Origin: an uncultured Clostridia bacterium
GTDB lineage: Bacteria; Bacillota; Clostridia; Lachnospirales; Lachnospiraceae
NCBI GenBank assembly: GCA_946401715.1
Contig: CAMIVF010000002.1
Coordinates: forward strand, 1-36,984
Direction of reading: 5' to 3'
DNA: 36,984 nucleotides
Shown: positions 1 to 8,558 of the stretch, piece by piece
Position numbering within the stretch: position 1 is the first letter of the stretch
How the letters are laid out: the number at the start of each line of letters is the position of its first letter
Notes under the pieces: model-generated
Database searches by the model: none
The model's input: only the letters and a program-made list of their open reading frames with translations
Told to the model about the DNA's origin: nothing
Program-made: the position numbers and the translations under genes

Positions 1-53
1 GGGGTCAAAAGTACCTTTTGCCCCCAACTATGATGTACGGATCGCTCCGTTGC

Positions 54-368
54 TTACAGATTTCTCTCGATCACAGCCTGCAGCTGCTGTTTCGGCACAA
101 ATCCGATCGACTCATCCACCTTCACACCGTCCTTAAACACGGCGACATAAGGGATAGAGCTGATTCCGAAACGAAGCGCCACACCCTGGTTGTCATCGAC
201 ATCCATCGCGTAGAAGGAAGCCTTCTCACTCATCTCACCCGAAAGCTCCTCCAGAACCGGGGCGAGCATCTTGCACGGGCCGCACCAGGTCGCGTTGAAA
301 TCCACCACCACAACACCTTTGCTGATCGCTGCTTCAAATTCCGGGGCATCAATTTTCTTCACACTCAT
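54..368 (-). CDS. trxA: thioredoxin
   Basis: MSVKKIDAPEFEAAI...ATWCGPCKMLAPVLEEL...ISSIPYVAVFKDG: canonical WCGPC active site and cis-Pro loop. Start trimmed to ATG at 366-368 from the 125-aa ORF. Confidence 0.95.
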   Translation of the reverse strand: MSVKKIDAPEFEAAISKGVVVVDFNATWCGPCKMLAPVLEELSGEMSEKASFYAMDVDDNQGVALRFGISSIPYVAVFKDGVKVDESIGFVPKQQLQAVIERNL

Positions 369-440
369 GGCAATTCTCCTTTTCCTTTTTCTTTGCTGCT
401 TTTCACTGCTGTTTTTGTTTCTGCTTCTCATTCATACGGA

Positions 441-1328
441 TCATTTCTGCTGATCCAGATAGGAAACCGCACTCAGCGCCGCGACATTCCCCTCGCCGGC
501 TGCCTTGACATACTGATAAGGCGTGCCTGTAATATCTCCTGCCGCATAAAGACCCGGCAGGTTTGTCGCCATCTTACGGTCTACTTTCACATGATTTCCA
601 TCGAGAACAAGTCCCGGCACCAGCTTATCCGGCGAGACGCTCTCCCGCAGAAGGAAGATCCCGTCCGTCTCGATCTCGCCCTCGTCTGTCTCAAGCACCA
701 TTCTGCCGTCTCTTCTGGAGATGCCCTTCGGGCTGCTCTTCCTCACTTCGATATTCGGCCTGTCCGGAAACAGCTCATCGGGCATGGCGTCCAGATCTGC
801 TTTTTTATAAACCGGAAGATACACCACCTTCTCCGCCATCTCTGCGAGGAACCTTGCGTCACTTTCCTCCTTCGGCGCATAGCCTGCCACGACTGCTTCC
901 TTCCCGCGGTACAGTGCAGCATCGCAGGTCGCGCAGTAACTCACACCGCGCCCCAGGTTTTCGTCCTCGCCGGGAAGCGGCTTGCCGAAGCTCACGCCGG
1001 ACGCGAGGATTACCGTGGACGCCTCTACAAAATCCTGGTCGATCTGCAGACTGAAATACGTGCCCATCGCGTAGATCATCGCCACCTTCCGGTCGGTAAT
1101 CTGAATATCCATCTTCTTCAGATGCTCCAGAAAACGCTCTGCCAGAGCGTCTCCTGAAATCTCCGGCAGTCCGGGATAATTCCGGATCTGATGTGCCTTC
1201 GATACTTTGTCGGAGCTGCCGGCGCTTCCCAGAAGGAGAACGCTCTTGTTTCTCGCTGTTGCTGTGATCGCCGCGGAAATGCCCGCAGGACCCGTTCCGA
1301 TAATCGCGATGTCATATCTCTGTTCCAT
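441..1328 (-). CDS. thioredoxin reductase-like FAD-dependent oxidoreductase with atypical (NADPH-motif-less) second nucleotide domain
   Basis: N-terminal FAD motif GTGPAGISAA, redox CATC motif, C-terminal GLYAAGDITGTPYQYVKAAGEG. Located directly upstream of trxA. Confidence 0.9.
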   Translation of the reverse strand: MEQRYDIAIIGTGPAGISAAITATARNKSVLLLGSAGSSDKVSKAHQIRNYPGLPEISGDALAERFLEHLKKMDIQITDRKVAMIYAMGTYFSLQIDQDFVEASTVILASGVSFGKPLPGEDENLGRGVSYCATCDAALYRGKEAVVAGYAPKEESDARFLAEMAEKVVYLPVYKKADLDAMPDELFPDRPNIEVRKSSPKGISRRDGRMVLETDEGEIETDGIFLLRESVSPDKLVPGLVLDGNHVKVDRKMATNLPGLYAAGDITGTPYQYVKAAGEGNVAALSAVSYLDQQK

Positions 1329-1410
1329 CTTTCGTTCTCCTTCGTAAACGCTGGACCGGTGCGTATCCTTGATTGTTTGAAATTAGATTGCGTACAATCT
1401 TTATAGGATT

Positions 1411-1439
1411 ACTATACAGGAATCCGCCTCCTGTGTCAA
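1411..1439 (-). promoter_or_regulatory. sigma70/SigA-type promoter for the trxB-like/trxA operon
   Basis: On the minus strand: TTGACA (1439-1434), 17-nt spacer, TATAGT (1416-1411), about 80 nt upstream of the ATG at 1328. Confidence 0.85.
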
Positions 1440-1529
1440 CCCCTGTCATCGATCGATCTGCCCGGAGATTCCACCCTTTACATTCATTCACATTTCAAAG
1501 ATAATAGGATGCAGAAGGAGGATCCCGCC

Positions 1530-2807
1530 ATGAAATCTCCCAAGTTTCTCTCAGGCTACACCAGTCTTGAAAAATCCTGGGTTATCTATGACATCGGCAA
1601 TTCTGCATTTACGCTTCTTGTCACAACGCTGATTCCGATCTGGTTCAACACGCTGTGTGACCGTGCAGGCATCAGCAGCATCGATTATCTGGCCAACTGG
1701 AGCTATGCAACTTCGGTCGCGACGATTCTGATGATTTTTGCAGGTCCCATCTTTGGCGCGATGGCGGATCACAAAGGATACAAGAAACGGCTCTTCACCG
1801 CATCTCTTGTCCTCGGAACCGCAAGCTGCGCTTTCATGGGAATTACGGGAATCCTTCCGCTTCCGGTGGCAATGATCTGGATTGTCTATCTTGTCGTCTA
1901 TGTCATCGCCAAGGTTGCGTACCAGACGTCTCTCGTTCTGTACGATTCGATGCTTGTCGATGTGACAACGCCGGAGCGCATGGATCTGATTTCTTCCAAC
2001 GGCTATGCATGGGGTTACATCGGATCCTGTATTCCGTTCCTGGCTGCCCTGATTCTGTACCTGCTTGCCAGCAAGGACGTCCTTCCCATGAGCGCGGCGA
2101 TCCTGCTGGGATTCTGCATTACCGCCGTATGGTGGTATGCCGTCACCGTCCCGCTGCTGAAGCAGTATCACCAGAAGTACTATGTTGACGCCAAGGATGC
2201 TTACATCAGTGAAAGCTTTGCGCGGATCGGACACACACTGAAAGAGCTTGCAACGAAAGAGCGTAAGATCCTGCTCTTTTTGCTGGCGTTCTTCCTCTAC
2301 ATTGACGGTGTGTACACCATCATCGATGAGGCGGTTGCCATCGGGACCGCCCTCGGCCTGGACCAGGTCGGCCTGCTTGTCGTGCTTTTGCTGACGCAGA
2401 TCGTCGCCTTTGCCTTCGCGGTCCTGTTTGGCCGGCTGTCACAGAAATATTCCACCATCGCGCTGATCTCGATCGCCATCATCGGCTATTTCTCCGTTGC
2501 GATCTACGCACTGTTCATGAAGACCCTCTGGCAGTTCGGCATCATGGCGTTCGTGGTCGGCATGTTCCAGGGTGCGATCCAGGCACTCTCCAGATCCTAC
2601 TACGCGAAGATCATCCCGCCGGATTCCAGCGGAGAATACTTCGGTATCTATGATATCTGCGGAAAGGGCGCTGCCTTCGTCGGCACCATGCTGATCGGTG
2701 TGACGACCAAGCTGACAGGGTCTGTCAACATCGGCGTCGGCACCCTGGCCTTCCTGTTCCTGGGCGGCCTGATCCTGCTGCGCCTCGCGGACCGGGCGAA
2801 AGCCTGA
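1530..2807 (+). CDS. MFS transporter, UMF1/Atg22 family
   Basis: MKSPKFLSGYTSLEKSWVIYDIGNSAFTLLVTTLIP: Atg22-like signature with about 12 hydrophobic segments. RBS AGAAGGAGG upstream of ATG 1530. Confidence 0.85.
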   Translation: MKSPKFLSGYTSLEKSWVIYDIGNSAFTLLVTTLIPIWFNTLCDRAGISSIDYLANWSYATSVATILMIFAGPIFGAMADHKGYKKRLFTASLVLGTASCAFMGITGILPLPVAMIWIVYLVVYVIAKVAYQTSLVLYDSMLVDVTTPERMDLISSNGYAWGYIGSCIPFLAALILYLLASKDVLPMSAAILLGFCITAVWWYAVTVPLLKQYHQKYYVDAKDAYISESFARIGHTLKELATKERKILLFLLAFFLYIDGVYTIIDEAVAIGTALGLDQVGLLVVLLLTQIVAFAFAVLFGRLSQKYSTIALISIAIIGYFSVAIYALFMKTLWQFGIMAFVVGMFQGAIQALSRSYYAKIIPPDSSGEYFGIYDICGKGAAFVGTMLIGVTTKLTGSVNIGVGTLAFLFLGGLILLRLADRAKA

Positions 2808-2827
2808 ACCATTCTGATGAACCGGAC

Positions 2828-2870
2828 AGAAAAGACGCAGCTTTTGCAAGCCGCGTCTTTTCTCTTTTTA
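2828..2870 (+). terminator. rho-independent terminator after the MFS gene, possibly bidirectional
   Basis: AGAAAAGACGC / GCGTCTTTTCT inverted repeat (2828-2838 / 2853-2863) followed by CTTTTTATT. Confidence 0.8.
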
Positions 2871-2889
2871 TTCTTCAGATCTGCGTCCG

Positions 2890-3144
2890 TTAACCCTTCA
2901 GGCCGCGTGACTGCCGGTCCATGTCCTCCACGACGATGTCATAGATCTCGCCGAGCGACCTGCAGTACTCCAGCACTTTCCATGGTTCATTGGTATGATA
3001 GTGGATCTTGATCGGGTCTCCGTCCCCACCGACCGCCAGCAGGCAGTCTCCCTGGAAGTTTTTGGTAAAATACTCCGCCACCTCGTCTTCGTCCAGATCG
3101 TCTCCATCGATCAGGAGCTGTGTGTCATATCTGAATTCAAGCAT
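2890..3144 (-). CDS. small stand-alone FakA/DAK-family-like domain protein (84 aa)
   Basis: MLEFRYDTQLLIDGDDLDEDEVAEYF...GDCLLAVGGDGDPIKIHYHTNEPWKVLEYCRSLGEIYDIVVEDMDRQ resembles the C-terminal region of FakA/YloV (TEF..., GDSLVVVGDxDxVKVHVHTNDPGKVLxYAxxxGxLxxIxIENM). RBS GTGAGGAAAAGAAT upstream of ATG 3144. Confidence 0.75.
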   Translation of the reverse strand: MLEFRYDTQLLIDGDDLDEDEVAEYFTKNFQGDCLLAVGGDGDPIKIHYHTNEPWKVLEYCRSLGEIYDIVVEDMDRQSRGLKG

Positions 3145-3288
3145 ATTCTTTTCCTCACTTTTCCTGCTGCCATTACACCTGCGGCTTCCTGCTTCAGTGT
3201 GCATACAGATCACCGCAGCGGATTGAGCCGCCATGATTGTACCCGCAAGGGCCGCTTTCGTCAAATCTTCTTCCGGATTGTTTTTCTG

Positions 3289-4629
3289 TCACTTCTCGTC
3301 CAGCACCTGGAATATCCCGAATTTGAGATAGTACGATGCATCTTCTCCCCACAGGATCGGGTGATCCGGCGCCTGCGCGCGGAATTCTACCTGTCTGAGC
3401 CGCTTTCTTGCTCCGCGTGCCGCCTCGGCCAGCGTCTTCCTGAATAAAGCTTCGTCCATAAAATGTGAGCATGAGCAGGTTGCCAGGAAGCCGCCGTTTT
3501 TCACCAGCTTCATACCGCGCAGGTTAATCTCGCGGTACCCTTTCACCGCGTTCTTCGTTGCCTGTCTGGACTTGGTAAATGCAGGCGGATCAAGGATGAC
3601 AACATCAAACTTCCGGCCTTCCCCCTCCAGCCGGGGAAGAAGCTCGAAGACATCTGCAACGCAATACTCCACCACCTTGTCCAGTCCGTTCGCGGACGCA
3701 TTTTCCCGTGCCATCGCAATGGCTGAGTCAGAAGCGTCCACCGAAAGCACAGACGAAGCGCCTGCCGCGGCTGCATTCAGGCCGAATGAGCCCGTGTGCG
3801 TGAAACAGTCAAGGACAGACGGCGCCGCAAGATTCCTCACCAGATCTGCCACTGCCCGGCGGTTGTACTTCTGATCCAGGAAGAATCCGGTTTTCTGCCC
3901 ATCCTTCACGTCCACGGTATAGCGGATTCCATTCTCGATGATCGGAACACAGGTGTCAAACGCCGGACCGATGAATCCCTTCACCCGCTCCAGCCCTTCC
4001 AGCAGGCGCACCTTCGCGTCGCTGCGCTCGAAGATCCCGCGTATGGTGATGCCGTCTTCCTCCATTATCCCGACCAGGTCCAGCAGGATCAGTTCCTTCA
4101 GGCGGTCTGTCCCAAGTGCAAGGGATTCGATCACCAGAACATCGGAAAACTTATCGACAGTGATGCCGGGAAGAAAATCTGCCTCACCAAAGATCACACG
4201 GCAGCAGCCGGTATCCGGCCCCATCACCGCCTTGCGCGTCTCCCAGGCATCCCGTACCCGGTCCCTGAAAAAGGAGGGCGTTATTCCCTCCTTTTCATAC
4301 CGCGCAAGCATACGGACACGGATCTTTGAAGCGGGGTTGAAACAGCCAAAGCCCAGCACATATCCGTCAAAATCCTTCACCCGGACAATTCCGCCGCCGC
4401 AGACACCTGTGCAGCCGGTTTCGTCCGCCGAAGCCGCTCCGGTCCCGGCCTCAGCCGGACCGACCCTGTCAATCTCATTGTCATAAATCCAGGCGCCACC
4501 CGCCTTCAGGCTCCGCGCTCCGCCTTTTCTGACCACAACCTCTCCCTCACAGGGAAGAGGCGCACGGGACGCCGTATCTGTGAATCCTGCGTTTTTACAG
4601 TATTCCGCTAACCATTCCTTTACTGTCAC
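3289..4629 (-). CDS. class I SAM-dependent rRNA methyltransferase, RlmI-like (PUA plus MTase domains)
   Basis: DGQKTGFFLDQKYNRRAV, VLDCFTHTGSFGLNAAAAGA, FDVVILDPPAFTKSRQA: RlmI/RlmK family motifs. GTG start overlaps the upstream stop codon. Confidence 0.9.
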   Translation of the reverse strand: MTVKEWLAEYCKNAGFTDTASRAPLPCEGEVVVRKGGARSLKAGGAWIYDNEIDRVGPAEAGTGAASADETGCTGVCGGGIVRVKDFDGYVLGFGCFNPASKIRVRMLARYEKEGITPSFFRDRVRDAWETRKAVMGPDTGCCRVIFGEADFLPGITVDKFSDVLVIESLALGTDRLKELILLDLVGIMEEDGITIRGIFERSDAKVRLLEGLERVKGFIGPAFDTCVPIIENGIRYTVDVKDGQKTGFFLDQKYNRRAVADLVRNLAAPSVLDCFTHTGSFGLNAAAAGASSVLSVDASDSAIAMARENASANGLDKVVEYCVADVFELLPRLEGEGRKFDVVILDPPAFTKSRQATKNAVKGYREINLRGMKLVKNGGFLATCSCSHFMDEALFRKTLAEAARGARKRLRQVEFRAQAPDHPILWGEDASYYLKFGIFQVLDEK

Positions 4630-5837
4630 TTATCTGCATCCTTTTTTAATTTCCCGACAACATCTGCTGCAGTCATCTTCCGGGAGTCTGCCCGCTCACG
4701 CTTCTGCACGTCCATGCGCAGCAGCTGATAAATCGCAGCCGTGACCGGCACGGCAAAAACCATACCAACGATTCCGCCGATCCCGCCGCCGACCGAAACA
4801 GACGCGATCACCCAGATGCCCGGAAGTCCCAGCGAGGTTCCGACCACGCGCGGGTAGATCAGATTGTCCTCCAGCTGCTGCAGGCAGAAGATGAAGATCA
4901 GGAATTCAATCGCCTTGACCGGGCTGACTGACAGACACATCAGGGCGCCGACAATCGCACCCAGATAGCAGCCCAGAACGGGGATCAGCGCCGTGACACC
5001 GATCACTGTGCCGATCATCGGTGCGTACGGAAGCCGTAAGATCCACATACCGACTGCGCAGAGCACGCCGATGATGATGCCCTCCGTGATCTGGCCGACG
5101 ATGAAACTGTGGAAGCAGCTGTCCACAACCGAAAGGAACGGATCGATCTTTTCTACCCAGCCGGTGCTCAGATAGCTCCGGAACAGTCTCCGGAACTGCC
5201 CGGCCAGCTTCTCCTTGCCAAGCAGAATGTAGATCGAGAAGATGAACCCCATGAAGACGGTCATGAATCCGGAAGTCAGCGATCCCAGAAGGCTGGTCAG
5301 GCTGGCGATTCCCGAGCCCGGTGAGCTGTTTGCACCGTTGGTCAGGAAGTTTACGATTCCTTCCACGAGCTTCTGGTAATCCAGCTTCTGGATCGCGTCC
5401 TGGATTTCCTCCGGCAGAATCTCCATGATCTTCTCATTCTGCGCAAGATCCTGCAGAAGTCCCGGGATCTGCTGCGTGATCAGGTTCAGCGCCTTGACCA
5501 ACTGCGGAATCACGATACAGAGCAGAAGAACAACCGCGCCGAGAATGGTTGCAATCGCCAGAATCAGGCAGACAGCCCGGCGCGATTTCTGAACCCACTT
5601 CTCGCCGGAGCGCTTTTTGAAATAGTGCTTCTCATACACGCTCATCAGAATGTTGACCATGTACGCAAGCGCAAATCCGATCAGCAGCGGCGCAGCCGCA
5701 CTGAACATCTTTCCGAGCAGGTTCAGAAGAGGCTTCCACCACGTGACCGCAAGATACACAAGGAAGAACGTAGTTCCCAGTCTCATACAGGTTCTGGTGG
5801 TGAAACTGATTACATGTTTGTGCTTATTCTCTTCCAT
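4626..5837 (-). CDS. AI-2E family transporter (PerM/YdiK-like permease)
   Basis: Multi-TM protein with conserved region ...YAPMIGTVIGVTALIPVLGCYLGAIVGALMCL...QQLEDNLIYPRVVGTSLGLPGIWVI. Confidence 0.88.
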   Translation of the reverse strand: MEENKHKHVISFTTRTCMRLGTTFFLVYLAVTWWKPLLNLLGKMFSAAAPLLIGFALAYMVNILMSVYEKHYFKKRSGEKWVQKSRRAVCLILAIATILGAVVLLLCIVIPQLVKALNLITQQIPGLLQDLAQNEKIMEILPEEIQDAIQKLDYQKLVEGIVNFLTNGANSSPGSGIASLTSLLGSLTSGFMTVFMGFIFSIYILLGKEKLAGQFRRLFRSYLSTGWVEKIDPFLSVVDSCFHSFIVGQITEGIIIGVLCAVGMWILRLPYAPMIGTVIGVTALIPVLGCYLGAIVGALMCLSVSPVKAIEFLIFIFCLQQLEDNLIYPRVVGTSLGLPGIWVIASVSVGGGIGGIVGMVFAVPVTAAIYQLLRMDVQKRERADSRKMTAADVVGKLKKDADK

Positions 5838-5949
5838 ATCCAGTTCCTTCCTTTCACCGTATCTTCTGACTGTATCCTCGTCTGCCTCCGTCCTCTGTCA
5901 TCTCCGGCAGCCTCATTCTCTCAGTCTGTGTGCGTCAGCCGGCACACCT

Positions 5950-7242
5950 TTACTCCGCCTTCTGTGCCAGGAGTTTTTCCACCGACACCAGCTTCGTACA
6001 CAGAGCAAGCACCTTCGCGGCCGTCTTCAGATCCTCCAGCGGCGGGAAGGACGGCGCGATACGAATATTGGAGTCATGCGGATCCTTTCCGCCCGGCCAG
6101 GTAGCGCCTGCAGGAGTCAGGGCAACGCCTGCCTTCGCGCAGCGCATCACGACTGCCTTCGCGCAGCCTTCCATCGTGTCAAATGACATGAAATAGCCGC
6201 CCTTGGGCGATGTCCACTTAGCAATATCAAGGCCACCCAGTTCCTGGGAGAGGATTTCCTCCACCGCCTCGAACTTCGGGCGCAGGATGTCCGCGTGCTT
6301 CTTCATATGCTCCACCATACCATGGATGTCCCCGAAAAACCTGACATGGCGCAGCTGATTCACCTTATCGTGACCGATCGTCTGAACCTTCAGCTGACTG
6401 CGGATGTCTTCCAGATTGTTCAGCGATGCGGCAAGGGCCGCAATTCCGCTGCCCGGGAAAGAGATCTTCGAGGTAGACGCGAACTTGTACACCAGATCCG
6501 GATTCCCGGCTCGCTTGCACTCTCCCAGAATCTCAATCACTCTGTCCTGATCCATGTCATACAGATGATGCACGGTGTAGGCATTGTCCCAGTAGATCCT
6601 GAAATCCGTAGCCGCCGGCTCCAGCCGTGCCATCCGCATGACGGTCTCATCCGAGTAGGAATTGCCGGTAGGATTCGAATACTTCGGCACGCACCAGATT
6701 CCCTTGATCGACGCATCCTCTGCCACAAGCTTCTCTACCAGGTCCATGTCCGGGCCTGTCGGAAGCATCGGAACAGGAATATTTTCGATGCCAAAGTATT
6801 CCGTAATCCGGAAATGGCGGTCATATCCGGGTACGACGCACAAAAACTTCACCTTGTCCAGCTTGCACCAGGGTGTGCAGCCCATGACGCCATGGCTGTA
6901 GGATCTGGAGATCTGGTCATACATCACGTTCAGGGAGCTGTTCCCGTAGATGATCAGGTGGTCCTTCGGAACCTCCATCATGTCCGCCATCAGCTGCAGC
7001 GCTTCCGGAATGCCATCCATCACGCCGTAATTGCGGCAGTCTGTGCCGTCCTCACAGCGCAGATCCGAATCAGAATTCAGCACGTCCATCATGCCCATCG
7101 AAAGATCCAGCTGCGCGATGCTCGGCTTGCCTCTGGCCATATTCAGGTTCAGGTCCAGCGCCTGCGCCTGCTTGTACTGCACTTTCAGCTGTGCCTGCAG
7201 TTCCTCCAGCTCTTCTCTTGTCATCTCCGAAAATGGTTTCAT
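5950..7242 (-). CDS. PLP-dependent aspartate aminotransferase of the PF12897/MocR-like (type Ic) group
   Basis: LNMARGKPSIAQLDLS, YGNSSLNVMYDQISR, WCVPKYSNPTGNSYSDETV, FASTSKISFPGSGIAALAAS. RBS AGGAGAAGGAAAA. Confidence 0.88.
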   Translation of the reverse strand: MKPFSEMTREELEELQAQLKVQYKQAQALDLNLNMARGKPSIAQLDLSMGMMDVLNSDSDLRCEDGTDCRNYGVMDGIPEALQLMADMMEVPKDHLIIYGNSSLNVMYDQISRSYSHGVMGCTPWCKLDKVKFLCVVPGYDRHFRITEYFGIENIPVPMLPTGPDMDLVEKLVAEDASIKGIWCVPKYSNPTGNSYSDETVMRMARLEPAATDFRIYWDNAYTVHHLYDMDQDRVIEILGECKRAGNPDLVYKFASTSKISFPGSGIAALAASLNNLEDIRSQLKVQTIGHDKVNQLRHVRFFGDIHGMVEHMKKHADILRPKFEAVEEILSQELGGLDIAKWTSPKGGYFMSFDTMEGCAKAVVMRCAKAGVALTPAGATWPGGKDPHDSNIRIAPSFPPLEDLKTAAKVLALCTKLVSVEKLLAQKAE

Positions 7243-7405
7243 TTTTCCTTCTCCTGTTTCTTCCGGTTCTGTGATTCTTCTCGCTGTAATAATAGAATGT
7301 GAGGTAAAAAAAGTAAAGAAAAGGTTACAGTTCGTGTTATACTCAAAGAAATGAAACCGTTGACGGCATCATTCCGGCTTCTGCGCCGGTGGAAGGCAGC
7401 CTTCT

Positions 7406-8464
7406 ATGAGATCAACCAGGAGCACCCTTGTTATTTGTACCATGATGATCACCCTGTCGGCCGTGTTCTGTGCCCGCGCAGAATCCGCCTATTCGCTTGC
7501 AGGAGCCGGATCAGACGATCGTATGCCTGCGGGCGCGGCAGCCGGGATGGAGGAAAGTACATCTGCAGGTACGGCAGCCGGATCACAGAGCGGCAGTTCA
7601 GACAGCACTTCCACCCAGGAGCATGTTGACCGTTCCGGAGGACGCGTATTCACGACAGATGCTTCTGACCGGCCTGCTCCCGGCACATTTCCCGCATCCG
7701 GCTCGGAGATCCTTCCGGACGATGAGATGCTCACTGTCATGGGTGCTTCCAGTACGCTTACCAACGAAACGGTAGCGGGGGAATACGAGTGGGTAAAGAC
7801 AGAGATGGCGGGCCGATTCATGCCTTATGTCATCGATCATGCCGAAGGGAATCCGAATGTCATTCATTTCCTGTATCTGTACGGACACGATGTTACCTCG
7901 CCGGACTCCTTCGAGATGACAGAGGATGAGAGGCAGGCACGGCTGCCTCTTCTGGGAGATGATGTGAAGGGCCTGGTCCCGCTCTTTATGCAGTGGGACT
8001 GGCGCTGGGGATATGACTGGTACGGCGGAGGCCCGATCGGCCTGACCGGCTGTGCGCCTACCTGTATGGCCATGATCGGCATGGGACTGACCGGCGACGA
8101 ATCCTTCAATCCCAGGCAGATGTGCGTCTACTCGGAAAACGCCGGCTTCTGGGTGCCCGGATCGGGTACTTCCTGGAGTCTCGTGACCAATGCATTTCCG
8201 AACCACCCGATCCAGGTCTGGCAGATCAGTCCTGACGAGGGCAGCATACGTGCAGAGCTCCAGGCAGGGCACCCCGTCCTGATCAACGTCGGCATCGGGA
8301 AGTTCTCCGCGGTCGGGCACTTCATGGTGCTGGCAGGGCTTGCGGACGACGGGACCTTTATCCTGAACGACCCGAACAATCTGGAAAACTGCTCCAGAAC
8401 ATGGCCCTGGGCAGACCTGGGGTCAGATATTGTCAATGCATGGAGCTGCGCGCTGAGCAGCTGA
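7406..8464 (+). CDS. secreted C39-like (C39_2) cysteine peptidase
   Basis: Hydrophobic N-terminus (LVICTMMITLSAVFCARA), then LTGCAPTCMAMIGMGLTG (Cys), SAVGHFMVLAGLADDGTFILNDPNN (His/Asp). Start codon uncertain. Confidence 0.8.
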   Translation: MRSTRSTLVICTMMITLSAVFCARAESAYSLAGAGSDDRMPAGAAAGMEESTSAGTAAGSQSGSSDSTSTQEHVDRSGGRVFTTDASDRPAPGTFPASGSEILPDDEMLTVMGASSTLTNETVAGEYEWVKTEMAGRFMPYVIDHAEGNPNVIHFLYLYGHDVTSPDSFEMTEDERQARLPLLGDDVKGLVPLFMQWDWRWGYDWYGGGPIGLTGCAPTCMAMIGMGLTGDESFNPRQMCVYSENAGFWVPGSGTSWSLVTNAFPNHPIQVWQISPDEGSIRAELQAGHPVLINVGIGKFSAVGHFMVLAGLADDGTFILNDPNNLENCSRTWPWADLGSDIVNAWSCALSS

Positions 8465-8503
8465 TGCAGACAGCTGATTCAAGTCTGCCGCTGACAGACG
8501 AAC

Positions 8504-8539
8504 GCCGGGAGGTGCCTTTCATGGCACGTCCCGGCATTT
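8504..8539 (+). terminator. rho-independent terminator between convergent genes
   Basis: GCCGGGA-g-GTGCC (8504-8516), loop TTTCAT, GGCAC-g-TCCCGGC (8523-8535), then ATTTT. Confidence 0.75.
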
Positions 8540-8558
8540 TGCTCTCTCCGATGTCTTT

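Noticed and set aside
18-1157. 379-aa plus-strand ORF
   Set aside because: Antisense to trxA and the trxB-like gene, which have conserved active-site motifs.
1551-2234. 227-aa minus-strand ORF
   Set aside because: Antisense to the MFS transporter; Arg/Asp/His-rich shadow frame.
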